Assembly (NCBI GenBank): GCA_026168455.1
Contig: CM047426.1
Span: forward strand, 86,579,986-86,643,985
Direction: 5' to 3'
Length of the DNA stretch: 64,000 nt
Origin: Theocolax elegans
Taxonomy: Eukaryota > Arthropoda > Insecta > Hymenoptera > Cerocephalidae
The position numbers and the translations under genes are program-made. Shown here one piece after another: positions 11,901-22,016 of this stretch (its first letter is position 1; each line of letters starts with the position of its first letter). The notes under the pieces were generated by a model. It ran no database searches, was not told the DNA's origin, and saw only the letters and a program-made list of their open reading frames with translations.

Positions 11901-13800
11901 TATTATACAAATAAATTTTACTTCAAAATAAAATTACAATAATTTTATAAAAAAATTATATTTATATAATAAATATTATTCTAAACATTAGTTATATTTT
12001 AAATTTCATATAAAAAATTATCTTAAAAAAAATACGTAATCTATTAGTGCAGATAAAGTTCCCTTTGCTCTCAAGTGGAATGCCATGAAAGAAGCCCTTT
12101 CTAAGTATATCGGACGTATCAAGCGCCATCGATGCGCTCAATTAATCCCACCTAATGGACGATAAAAGGATGAAGACTAAAAATGTAGAGATAAAGCAGG
12201 AGAGAAGGAGAGAGAAGATTTAAGAAAGAGCCGGCGGCAATGACACTGCATCCAAGATACGCGCGGAGAAAGGTTGGAAAGACGAGAAGAAGATGGGTGT
12301 CTTGCCGGGGCCAGAAGCTAATTAATTCGAGCCCAGGAATACAGACGAGATACAGCGAAAGTTACTGGTTGGTTATACACCTTATCCTTGTAATCGATAG
12401 GAATAATAGTATTATTTATAATTACACGATGAAATTAATTTTATTTGGAATATAACTATATATATAACGAAATACGAACAAAAACGTGTTCAAAATATTA
12501 CCAGTAAAAATCACACTAATTTTTACAATAAATTATTCCTCCCCGTTCATCGTTAATTTGATTCTGGTAATAACAGCAAATATTTCTCAAAAAAAAGCGA
12601 AACTAATAATAATAATTCAGCATTTGCTAATACGACACAGAACTAATTCGTAGACGAAAATATAAGAAGACAGGTCGCGTACGCCAAAAGTATAAAGTGA
12701 TTAATCATCGTCTTTCTTTTTTGCCTTATTCGCGAAAGTCGTTTGACTCGTCGATTAAAAAAAAAGCAATGGACCAAAGTTGCTTCGATTATTGGATTAA
12801 TAAAGATAGCTATCGCGATTTATCAAGGAGGGTCTTAATTGAGTTTCTGGGGTTCGTATATACGCGAAATCGTTCTCTTTGAAAGAGTATACGCAGGCTC
12901 TTTTTTTTTGTTACTACGATATATACTCAATCGTCTCAATCTCATCGATAATTGGACACTTTTTCTATATCGGTTTACTCGGCAACGAGACAATAAGCGT
13001 TGCGTAACTTTTATGTTTTTAAAGTGATTATAGTTTTGAATGAAAAAGGCTCGTAATGATTTGATAAATTATATGTTATAAGGTGTACTGATTGGTTATT
13101 TTGACACATTATTTTAGTTGTACCAAAAAATAATTTTATTTTCATCATACTTTTTTCAGTTTTGCTAAATTAAAATAATATACACATTACATATCTATTT
13201 AATAGCTGCATATTTCGAATAATCGATTACGACACTCGGACACTTATCATAAAAAACTGACGTTACGATGAACTTCTGTAAAAACACATAATCGAATATT
13301 TGAATCACGAAATTTACAAGGTAGAAATTATGTTTTTATTATTAGCCTTTTGACTGCTATATATAAGTAATTTACAGGATAGTGTCCTGCGTATATCAGT
13401 TTTCTGATAAATCGTAGTAATTGAAAGATTGGCTGATTCCTAAGCTCCTCAAATTTCAAAAGACTTAACAGAAATCAACTTTTTCTAGTTACATTTTAGT
13501 AGCATCGGTATTATTAAGAAGAGAGGATGCAAATAAAAAAGAAATTTTATCGAATTATGTAACAATAACTTCAAATGACTACTAATAAATAGTGATTAAA
13601 AATAAATATTCCTTCTCTTTAATTCACGATACCATATTTTTATACGCATGAAAGAATAGTTTTTAAATGTATTCATCAGTGTGAACTCGATTTTTTGTAT
13701 ATAAATTTGATTGATTAATTTTCATCGCAATACATTTTCTATCACCTCGACCCAAAATAAAACCGCTATTCGGAAAAAAATAAGGTATATATCGCACGAA
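8990..13800. other. Non-coding, mainly AT-rich
   Basis: A long stretch with no supportable gene. 10020-10160 and 12060-12330 are GC-richer patches with short unrecognised frames. 11500-12040 is an extreme AT desert. A few donor-like CAG|GTAAAT words (10402, 11852) lack pyrimidine tracts. Confidence 0.5.
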
Positions 13801-13819
13801 AAATTTGCAGCTTACATAA

Positions 13820-14107
13820 AACGAAGCCGACAAACCCGAAAAATCCCAACAAACAAGCGGTCAGGCTGGTCTGTCACATATTTTTGAACGAGCGTCTCAC
13901 GTATTAAATAATGTTCCTACGACCCGAGGTTACGTGGACAATCTCGATCTCTTCCGCTACGGCAGCCGTATAAGGATCATCAAAGTGTCTTATCGCTCGC
14001 GCGAATTGAAATCCCCCGTGAAATTTCCTCTTTGGATGAACGTATCTCGATGCGACCTAATTTTTGCGCGCGTTACGCTCAAGTCGCATTATAAAGACTT
14101 CCTCGAG
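13820..14107 (+). other. CpG-rich patch with a 96-codon stop-free frame
   Basis: Between TAA at 13817 and TAA at 14108 the plus strand is open for 96 codons in a GC-richer, CpG-rich patch. The first ATG comes only about three quarters of the way through. The frame has a normal amino-acid mix (for example TRGYVDNLDLFRYGSRIR) rather than low complexity. No acceptor or donor frames it convincingly and no family is recognised, so a conserved non-coding element or a chance frame is as likely as an exon. Confidence 0.2.
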
Positions 14108-14110
14108 TAA

Positions 14111-17100
14111 AACACCATAGGCGTTTTTATAAATCGCCTTTATCTGGATTTTAATGCATTTCGAATTTAAGTGAATATTAAGATTGCATAAAGGTAGTTT
14201 CACTTACTTTTTTTAATTGAATTCAGTAGTATCATTTCAGTTGTTATGTATATGTAATTTCAGGCATTAAAATTTGAATGTATTCAATTTTAAAAAGGTT
14301 ACTGGATTAAAGTTGACAAGGTTCTAAAGTAAAACGCTATACATTTCATTCGTTTTTTTTTGTACTGATTGACGTAAATACTTGGATTTCCGGTATGTAT
14401 CCTATTAGAATGCTTCGCATGTTAGTATATTCGCATAGATACATAAATTACAAACATCTTTTGAAAAAAACAAATTTCTTTTCAAGATATTTCGTACTTT
14501 TTAAGTACAAAAATTTTAATTTTTACATAATATGCGACTATTCGAGTCAACGTCTTTAATCCCTGAAATAATGGCCAAGATACTTGGTGTAAATCATCAG
14601 TTTTCGGCATATTTTTGCCAATAAAGAATAAAGAAATACTGTGATTCGTTTCAATTTAAAACGCATAAATTGTAGAATTTCAATAACTATCGCTATTTTG
14701 CTTCGACTTATTAATCATAATAATCGATGTTCGGTTAATATTGGGAATTAATGAGATACTTAAGGTAATTTTGTGTCTAGAGTTAGGTTAGGTGTATAAG
14801 TTTTCATTGAATATACGTTAATATTTAGCACGATATGCGCAATAAATTAAATAGATGTATAGTAAAAATTTCTTTCTGTATACATATTTTACTGTATTTG
14901 TTTCGTTAGCGAGACACACCTTAATACATACTCAAAATAATAAAGCGATATTATGTGTAAATTATTCTGGTTTTCGTTCAACACTCTCAGAATATTTTAG
15001 TTGAAATAAACAAACTCTTTACCTATATAATTCCCTCGTAACAGTTACCTATTATTACTTTAAAACAGCGAGCTATATGTTCTGAAATTGATCACGATTC
15101 TCCGTTGTCCAAAACATTCATAACGCAAAATATACTTATAACTCTTGTAAACAATTATTTTATGTTTTATCTTTAAAAAAAAATCGAATACGTATGTACA
15201 TGTGGTATTCATTATATTGAATCATGCAAGGTGGGCCTCGCGGCCAGACTGATCTTTTAATGATATAATGATCGAATCCGACCGATTCGCTACGTAACGT
15301 AATGCTTGCCTTTTTTTACATGATACATCGGAGATATTTTTCTCACTTAATCGAAATATTTTATCCCTCGACTCTTTTTGCCAATTTGAAGGTACTTGAA
15401 ATTTTACATGCTGCCGCAGGAAGAAATTTCAAGAAGGGCCCTCCTTTCCCTTTTCTTCTCCTTATCCATTTTTCGTGTGCGTATCTTTTTTCTCTTTCAA
15501 AGTGGTTCACGGTGTAATTTGGCCGTCGGGTGGGTTAGGCGAGCGCATATCGAAAGGGAATTTACGAGGCGGTCAGCGTTCACGCGGGAGTTGCATTATT
15601 TAACGCGCACATTATGTGTGATTCGAACGTATGCTTGGATTATGCATGCGAGCTCGATACGCTCGAATGCTATACAGTTTTCTTGAATTTCGAATGAGGA
15701 AGTGTGTGGATTGCTGTTATGACCCTTTTTGTATAAACGATAAAGTTATAAACAGTATATATATAAACAATGCGACTGAATTTTATTTGATCTACGCTTT
15801 TAATTAATTTATATAGGAATATGTATATTGCGTTAATTTAATATATGTATATAATATATTTAATTAAATATAGTGTGAAATTGAAATTTTTGTTAATAAT
15901 ACAATTTTAAGTTCTTTTTACTTTGTATGAAAAGTATTAAAAGATTAAAATGCAATGTGCGTTCTCTCTCGCAATTGGTATTTAATGATCTCATTAATAT
16001 ACATGTATTCCGAACACGCTTACATCTACAACAAAAAAGTCTTATCCACTTAAATTATTATATAGTGAATTAATTTTTACATAGTGATAATTTTTTAAAA
16101 CAATTATTAACATTGTATGACCTTTTTCTAAACAAATTCCTATTTTATATAAGTAGGTATTTATAAATGTTAAAAGTAAAAATTCAAATAGTTGCGCTAT
16201 CAATTTTTATTTATTTATTTCACGATGTTTTGACTGTTTACCTTGACGAACACGTGAAAAATTGACAATGTATTAAATTAATAATTTCAGTTTATTATAT
16301 ATTTGCACCTGAAGAGGATAAATAATAATTGATAGTGCAACCACTTGAGTTTTTAATTTTAATATTTGTATATATTAAATGTATATTTAAAAATATATTT
16401 TCCAAAGCTACACTGTCTAAATGTCATTTAAATAATTAATTTTTTTAACAAAATATATCTATAATGTCAAAAATGGTTATGTCAAAAAAAATTTATTTTT
16501 TCTTTTAGCATCATTTATCAAAGGTGTCCAGTTTAATTGAACTTGAGCGGAATCGAGAAGCTTTGGCAGTGAGCGTACGCACGACGCGTGAAAAAAAGAA
16601 TTTAAAATGCAACCCGGACTACGTGTAAAATGAAGGTCACCAATATAATGCACGTGGGCGTTTCTTCTTTTTACCAAGTCTCGAAAGCAAATTAAAAACG
16701 AAAAAGAGAAGAAGAGGGAAGTAGCTTTGGTTGTACACACGTGACCTCGAATGAACTCGTGAACTTCTTGTGCGCGTGTATATGCGTAAGGAAGCGCGTG
16801 CCTCGGACCTTCGTCACGCGCGAGGACAATGATGACGGTGTCTTTCCCTTTCTCTCTTTCTTTTCACAATTATTTATTATTTTTGCTCATCAACTGTTTC
16901 GAATCATTGGCTATACGTTATTTATGGACAATTCCCATTACATATTTCATTATACTTTTAAAACTTTAAATAAATTTACATTTATTATTATTATCATTAA
17001 TATTATATCACAATATTTGTTAAATTAAAATAAATAACAAATGCAATATCAATTTTAATTGTTTAATTTTTTATGTTTTGTAGTAATATACCTATAAAAA

Positions 17101-17400
17101 TTCTAAATATTATAGGTATTAATTGACTTTTACAGCACTGTGTATTATCGGAGAGTAGACAAATTATATATGAAAATAAATATTAATCCATTATTATATC
17201 ACCATATATTTCCCGAACAAAAGAAATTTTTTTATAAAAATGTCTTTTTTATTATTTATTAAAAATTCTTATTTAATTATTATTTATTTATTTTAATTAT
17301 AATAGTATTTTTTAATATTATTGTTTTTTTTATAATTAAAAAAAATTTATTGTATAATAAAATTTTAAACTATTTTATTAATAAATAGCATAAATACGTA
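14111..17400. other. Non-coding; AT deserts with two CpG patches
   Basis: 15230-15690 and 16500-16860 are GC-richer patches with overlapping, unrecognised short frames on both strands. The rest is AT-rich. No splice pair or repeat is supported. 17030-17400 just downstream of the tRNA gene is nearly pure A/T. Confidence 0.5.
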
Positions 17401-17410
17401 AAAAAAAAAT

Positions 17411-17417
17411 AAAAAAA
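17411..17417 (-). terminator. Pol III terminator of the tRNA gene
   Basis: On the minus strand a T7 run lies a few nucleotides beyond the tRNA 3' end and is followed at once by a T9 run (17401-17409). T-runs of this length are the normal RNA polymerase III stop. Confidence 0.85.
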
Positions 17418-17423
17418 TATACT

Positions 17424-17495
17424 TAGCAGAGCGTGGTTTCGATCCACGGACCTCTGGGTTATGGGCCCAGCACGCTTCCACTGCGCCACTCTGCT
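17424..17495 (-). tRNA. tRNA-iMet: Initiator tRNA-Met (CAT)
   Basis: 72 nt on the minus strand fold into a full cloverleaf: a 7-bp acceptor, a 4-bp D stem, a 5-bp anticodon stem with loop CCCATAA, a 5-bp T stem, and discriminator A. The eukaryotic initiator hallmarks are all visible: an A1-U72 pair, three consecutive G-C pairs closing the anticodon loop, C33 before the CAT anticodon, and a T loop reading AUCGAAA (A54 and A60 instead of TΨC). There is no intron. The internal A box (17478-17488) and B box (17435-17445) are intact, and T-runs follow. CCA is not encoded, as expected. It would supply Met-tRNAi for translation initiation. It stands alone, with no other tRNA gene seen in the window. 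It appears functional. Confidence 0.97.
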
Positions 17496-17499
17496 CTCG

Positions 17500-20385
17500 T
17501 GACGACTCTTGCCTATAGAACGGTTAAAAGGTACAGACTGTCTACTGCGTCGGCGCGAATATGATGACTAACGCCGTTGATCGAACGCAGCGTTCTCCCC
17601 ACCATTCAGTTTATCTACTAGGCTATACATACAATATAATCCACATAAGTACTTATATTATTTACTTTTATTACAGCTTGTTACATAGTCGTTTTAATTT
17701 TAGATTTATAATTTTTTTATAACACAATTATTATATTACATATGTAATAGAATTTATGATGTTTAATCATTAGTTAATCTATCACTCTCTTTTTTACGAC
17801 TGCAAACTGCAATTATTGGGAAATATAATTAATTCTACTTAAAACTATAATTGCTACACTATTTTTTATCCTTTTTTATACGGTAAATAATGTATAATTA
17901 ATATCATTTAAACATTTATAAACCGACTTTTCAGTTTCTAACCTCAAAATTATGACTTTCCAACAAAAACTGTACAATATGGAAATTAAGCCATTTTTCG
18001 ATTTAGAAAAATTAAATGTATCTTAAAAATAATATAAATAATGTATAATGATTACATTTACTACACGATGATACGGCGACAGAAGGCTTACCGGCACGTT
18101 CTACAAATTAAACAATAAATTCCTCGATAGAAGAAATAAATTAGTAGTAATGATCAATAATTGATCAATTGAAAAACTTAACATTTTAACTCTATCAATT
18201 AATTAACACGTATTCACAATATTTTAACGTCTCAACTTGTAAAAATAAAAAAAAAAGAGAGAGAGAACTATGTACTGTAGTATTACAAAAAGAAGATTTC
18301 CAGTTTCAGAGATAACAAGTTAATCTGATTGTCAGTCAAGTAGTTCATATATAGCCGGTCATCAGAAGAGACTCCATAAAAAGCGAGACAAACGATCGAG
18401 CTTGATAATCGGCTCGCTTGCATCGAGCAAAAGTGAATCATCGCAGCTAATGAAGATCGGGTCATCAACTTTACTTCTCTTTCTCTCTCTCTTTCTCTTT
18501 TTCTCTTATAAGACTCCTCCGACGCAAAGCAGCCTATTAATTTTTGCTGGTCGAGGAGATAGAGAGAGAGAGCGGTAGAGAGAGCCGTAAACGCTCCGCT
18601 CAGCTCGAGTGAAACGTCAACGTATAGAGCAATAAAGGCACAAGTTAACGTCTATTAAATATGCGCCACGTCGTCGGTGCACCATAGTGCGTAAATTGGC
18701 CAGCGCACGACTTGGATTCGCGTTCTAGGTGACGAGTGGCCCGCGAGCAATTTCCACTGACATATGACTAACCGTTCTATTTTGGTTATATGTGATTTCA
18801 ACACGAAAACGATTCATTTGCTGTTGCTGATGATATACCCCTCCTCCTCCCTGGAAAGTCCAAATTTGTTCAACTCATCCGGTTCTTTATAGCTATTAAT
18901 ATGTGCATAAACTGATGAAAATAGTTGAGAATTTCTGAACTTGCTCATCGCTCCCAAGGTGTTATTTTCGGATACGCGATGATTTCTATGTACCGCACTC
19001 GTTGAAATTTCATATAGTTATTGTGTGCCGTTTCATTAAAATTAATCTCTTTAATTTATCAGATGGTGAATTATCTAGTTTTTAAATAATTGCTCACAAT
19101 GATACCATCTAGTAACTTTTATTAATTTGGTGCACCGAAAACTAATGTCCTTTCATTTGTATACGTGTTCTTGGATATTCATCAAATTTCAGGAAGAGAA
19201 TAAAATACAAAATTCTCCATTCACATAATTGAAATATCAACATATTACATTATTTCTTAATTTTTCGTGCGGTGAGTACTTCGCGTCAAATGTCCATTAT
19301 CATCGTATATAAGTATATATGAAGATGATTGGTAACTTAAGTGTGAAACTGACAAAGTAGCAAAAAGACGACCCTGTCATAAATTATTCCCTACTTAAAG
19401 AGGATTAAATTATCTTTCCGTTTCAGTGAAAGTTCGGGAAGTGTTTATTTACATCCGTAAAAAGTGTCTTTCTGCCCAGTAAAGAACATGTACACACAGA
19501 CAACGATTTAGAGAAAATTCTTTTCAGTTTCCCATACGACGAAAATTGGCATCAATGATTTGGATGTTTAGGCAACTGAGAGAAAGTTTCAAGCGATTTT
19601 AAAATATGTCTAAGTATGTACGTTTACCGTAAACATTATTAATAAACGCAAGATAACTTATTTATTGTTAAAAAAACGAATAATTATTATTTAGTTGCAT
19701 CAATAAATACATGTAAATATATATGTATATGGGTAAATTAATTAAATTATCTTTAATCTCACGTGTTATCACGTTACGAAGAAAGATTATTGCAACACAC
19801 GCAAGTAAATCATAAACGGTTATTCCCAAGATCGTACAGCCTAATACATTACATACCCCCTTTAATCTTGTGGTTTATATACATATATACAGTTAAAAGT
19901 AAAAAAACCGTAAGGAACGTGGACAATTTAGTATCAACGAAATGCGTACGTATATATCTCATTTGAAATTTTGCCAATATATAACATAGCAATGCGGAAA
20001 AACAACCAATAGAATTGCAGCTGCGAATGGTAAAAAGAAAAAGGAAAATCCGGATAATTCGTCCTATGCGGGTCTCAAGAGAGAGGGAGAGAGAATCGTA
20101 CATATATTCAAGAAAGTCGAAGAGTATTGGAAAGCTCGCGCACGACGTCAGCTTATCTTCCTTGGCGAGCTTTAAATCCTCTCGTCCACGTGGCCCGCAT
20201 CGATCGTGCGCCCTCCGCCAGAACACACGGAATACGATGTACAACAACCCTGGAGATGTCGACATTTTCTCGCGATTCTTATCCTATACGTGTAACTCGT
20301 TTAATTCGTACTTGAAGTAAACGGTTATTTTTCTATTGATTTTGCAACGGATCTTTGGATATCGTACAATATTTTTTATATTGAA
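17500..20385. other. Non-coding with CpG and CT-rich patches
   Basis: 17640-18240 and 19000-19760 are AT deserts. 18470-18770 combines a CT-rich tract (18476-18506), a GA run and CpG-rich sequence. 20020-20300 is CpG-rich with overlapping frames on both strands (138 codons minus, 101 plus). Their low complexity and lack of recognisable domains argue against genes. Confidence 0.5.
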
Positions 20386-21021
20386 ACTGACAAGGAGAAC
20401 ATCATATATTTGGGAAACAGATTGTGCCCAGCTTGTAGGATATATTTCTAATATAAAAATATAATAAAACCAGAGCCGCAGACCCTAACAATCGGTTTTC
20501 CAAAAGTTATACGCTATTAAAGCATAATTTCCAAAAAAAGAGATTTTACTTTAAATGCTTATAACTTATAAATAATCAAATATTAACATTCAAGCCAAAG
20601 TTTAATGAAACGCTGAGATAAAATAAATACAATCAAAAAGATTAAATAATTAAAAGAAAACGCTCAAATCCGGCGTAATGGAGCAAAGTTATAGCCGAAT
20701 TAAAAATTTGAAGAAATTTTAAACAAAAATTGGGCACTACAAACTTTATTAATTTTTTAAGCTACATTTCTTCAAATTCGTAACTTTGCTACATTCTAAC
20801 GAATTTGAGCATATTTTTTTGAAATTATATCTATTTTATCTCAGCTTTTCATTAAACTTTGGTCTGAATGTTAATATTTGATTATTCAGAAGTTACAAGC
20901 GTTTAAAGTAAAGCCTCTTTTTTTTGTAAAATTTTAGGTAAAAGCGTATAACTTTTGAAAAAACGATTGTTAGGGTCTGCGGTTCTGGCTTTTTTATATC
21001 TTTATATTAGAAAACATATTC
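20386..21021. mobile_element. Foldback (palindromic) element 1, left part
   Basis: The left arm (20386-20717) and right arm (20766-21021, continued at 25309-25360) are inverted copies of one another around a 48-bp spacer. Examples are CCGCAGACCCTAACAATCG on the left and its near-perfect complement at 20963-20981. The outer ends read ACTGACAAGGAGAAC and, on the other strand, ACTCATAAGGAGAAC. Joined without the LINE the element is 688 bp and has no coding capacity. The arms differ by scattered substitutions, so it is not a recent perfect palindrome. A related element lies at 38961-39619. It is either a non-autonomous MITE/foldback transposon or another hairpin-forming repeat. No clear target-site duplication flanks it, so the superfamily is unknown. 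Confidence 0.8.
21008..21021. repeat. LINE target-site duplication, 5' copy
   Basis: TAGAAAACATATTC here is repeated exactly at 25295-25308, on the other side of the LINE. Removing the LINE and one copy restores the foldback right arm, which makes this a true target-site duplication. The first T is ambiguous with the LINE tail, so the length is 13 or 14 bp. Confidence 0.92.
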
Positions 21022-21246
21022 GGATAAACGGATGGCGGCGGTTGTACGAGCAACACGTGTTCGACTTAACCCTGCTAAATGTAACGAAAAGATAGGCATA
21101 TACGTATAGTTAATTCCGATAAAAGTGGATAAAGTGAAATATAGTAATTCATTGAACATAGTGAGTAATAAATTAGTAAAAGTAAAGTCTGTGCTGGTAA
21201 GAAAACAGTAAAAGTGTAGCGATAGATTAAGAGAGGTTAGGTTGGC

Positions 21247-22016
21247 ATGCCGGCACTCGGTAGACCAAAAAATACGGGCTCAATTAACCTGCAAAAACCA
21301 ACTACCAGGATGGCAAAGGACAAAAGTGAAATTGCGCTAGATAAAATTATGAAAGCGATGGACAGTTGTAAAGCGGACATTAAAAATTGATTGATAAAAG
21401 TGAGAAAAGTGATAAAAGAAACGAAGAGCGTTGGAAAGAAATAATGAAGGAAATGAAGGTTATGAATGAAAAACATGAAAAAGAGAGAGAAGATTGGAAT
21501 AAGGAAAGAGATGAACTGCGTACAAGAATACATAGACTGGAATTTGAAAGAGAGAAGAGATTACGAGAGGAAAAAAGAAGAAACATTGTAATTAAAGGTG
21601 TTGACCTTGATCCCGTAAATTTAAAAAAGGAAGTACAGACATTGCTTAGAGAGAAAATTAATGTAGAAACAAATATTACTAATGCGTTTTACGTAAACCC
21701 GAGTGGAAACAAAAAAATTATCGTAGCAGAAATTGAAAGTGTTGGAATGAAAAAGGAAGTGATGATCAATAAAAGAAGGTTAGGTAACGAAAAAATTTAT
21801 ATTAACGATGATCTTACGTGGAAAGAGAGGGAGATACAAAATAAAGTGAGAGAATGTGCTAAAAGAAAAAAACAAGAAGGATGTATTGTAAGAGTAGGTT
21901 ATATGAAACTTTGTGTAAATAACAAATGGTTAAAATGGAATGAAGAAAAAAACTTATTTGAAGAAAAAGAGGACTATGCAGAGAAATCACAAAATTTAAA
22001 TGAAAATTTTCATTAA
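21247..22016 (+). CDS. LINE ORF1 protein (nucleic-acid-binding), 5' frame broken
   Basis: The first ATG (21247) opens 47 codons that end at TGA 21388-21390. From 21384 the next frame is open for 209 codons to TAA at 22014. The two frames overlap only around an A5 run (21382-21386), which suggests a one-nucleotide loss there (real or an assembly error) in an ORF1 of about 256 residues. In the long open part, residues 1-65 are K/E-rich heptads expected to form a coiled coil. Residues 66-145 begin NIVIKGV and look like an RRM-type fold. Residues 139-195 (from INDDLTWKEREIQ) resemble the C-terminal domain of L1-type ORF1 proteins. Such proteins trimerise, bind the element RNA and act as chaperones during retrotransposition. 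No zinc knuckle is seen in ORF1. If the A-run loss is real, this copy cannot make full ORF1 without frameshifting. Confidence 0.8.
22004..22010 (+). promoter_or_regulatory. Candidate -1 frameshift heptamer (A AAT TTT) at the ORF1/ORF2 overlap
   Basis: In the ORF1 reading frame the last sense codons before TAA read GAA AAT TTT CAT, so the heptamer A|AAT|TTT fits the X XXY YYZ rule exactly. A -1 slip here leads straight into the ORF2 frame. That frame has a TGA directly upstream (22001-22003) and is open from 22004. ORF2 has no ATG until 22178, well inside the endonuclease domain. The motif and frame geometry are seen directly; its use is inferred. Stop-dependent reinitiation at a non-ATG codon is the main alternative. 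Confidence 0.45.

Noticed and set aside
19849..20320. 138-codon minus and 101-codon plus frames
   Set aside because: They are mutually overlapping, with no domain, and include a GA/CT-rich stretch. The region is better described as a CpG-rich patch.
20921..20945. Pyrimidine tract followed by TTTTAG|GTAAAA, ratchet-like
   Set aside because: It lies inside the foldback element arm, the donor is weak (A at +5), and A-rich sequence interrupts the tract. Repeat sequence is the simpler explanation.
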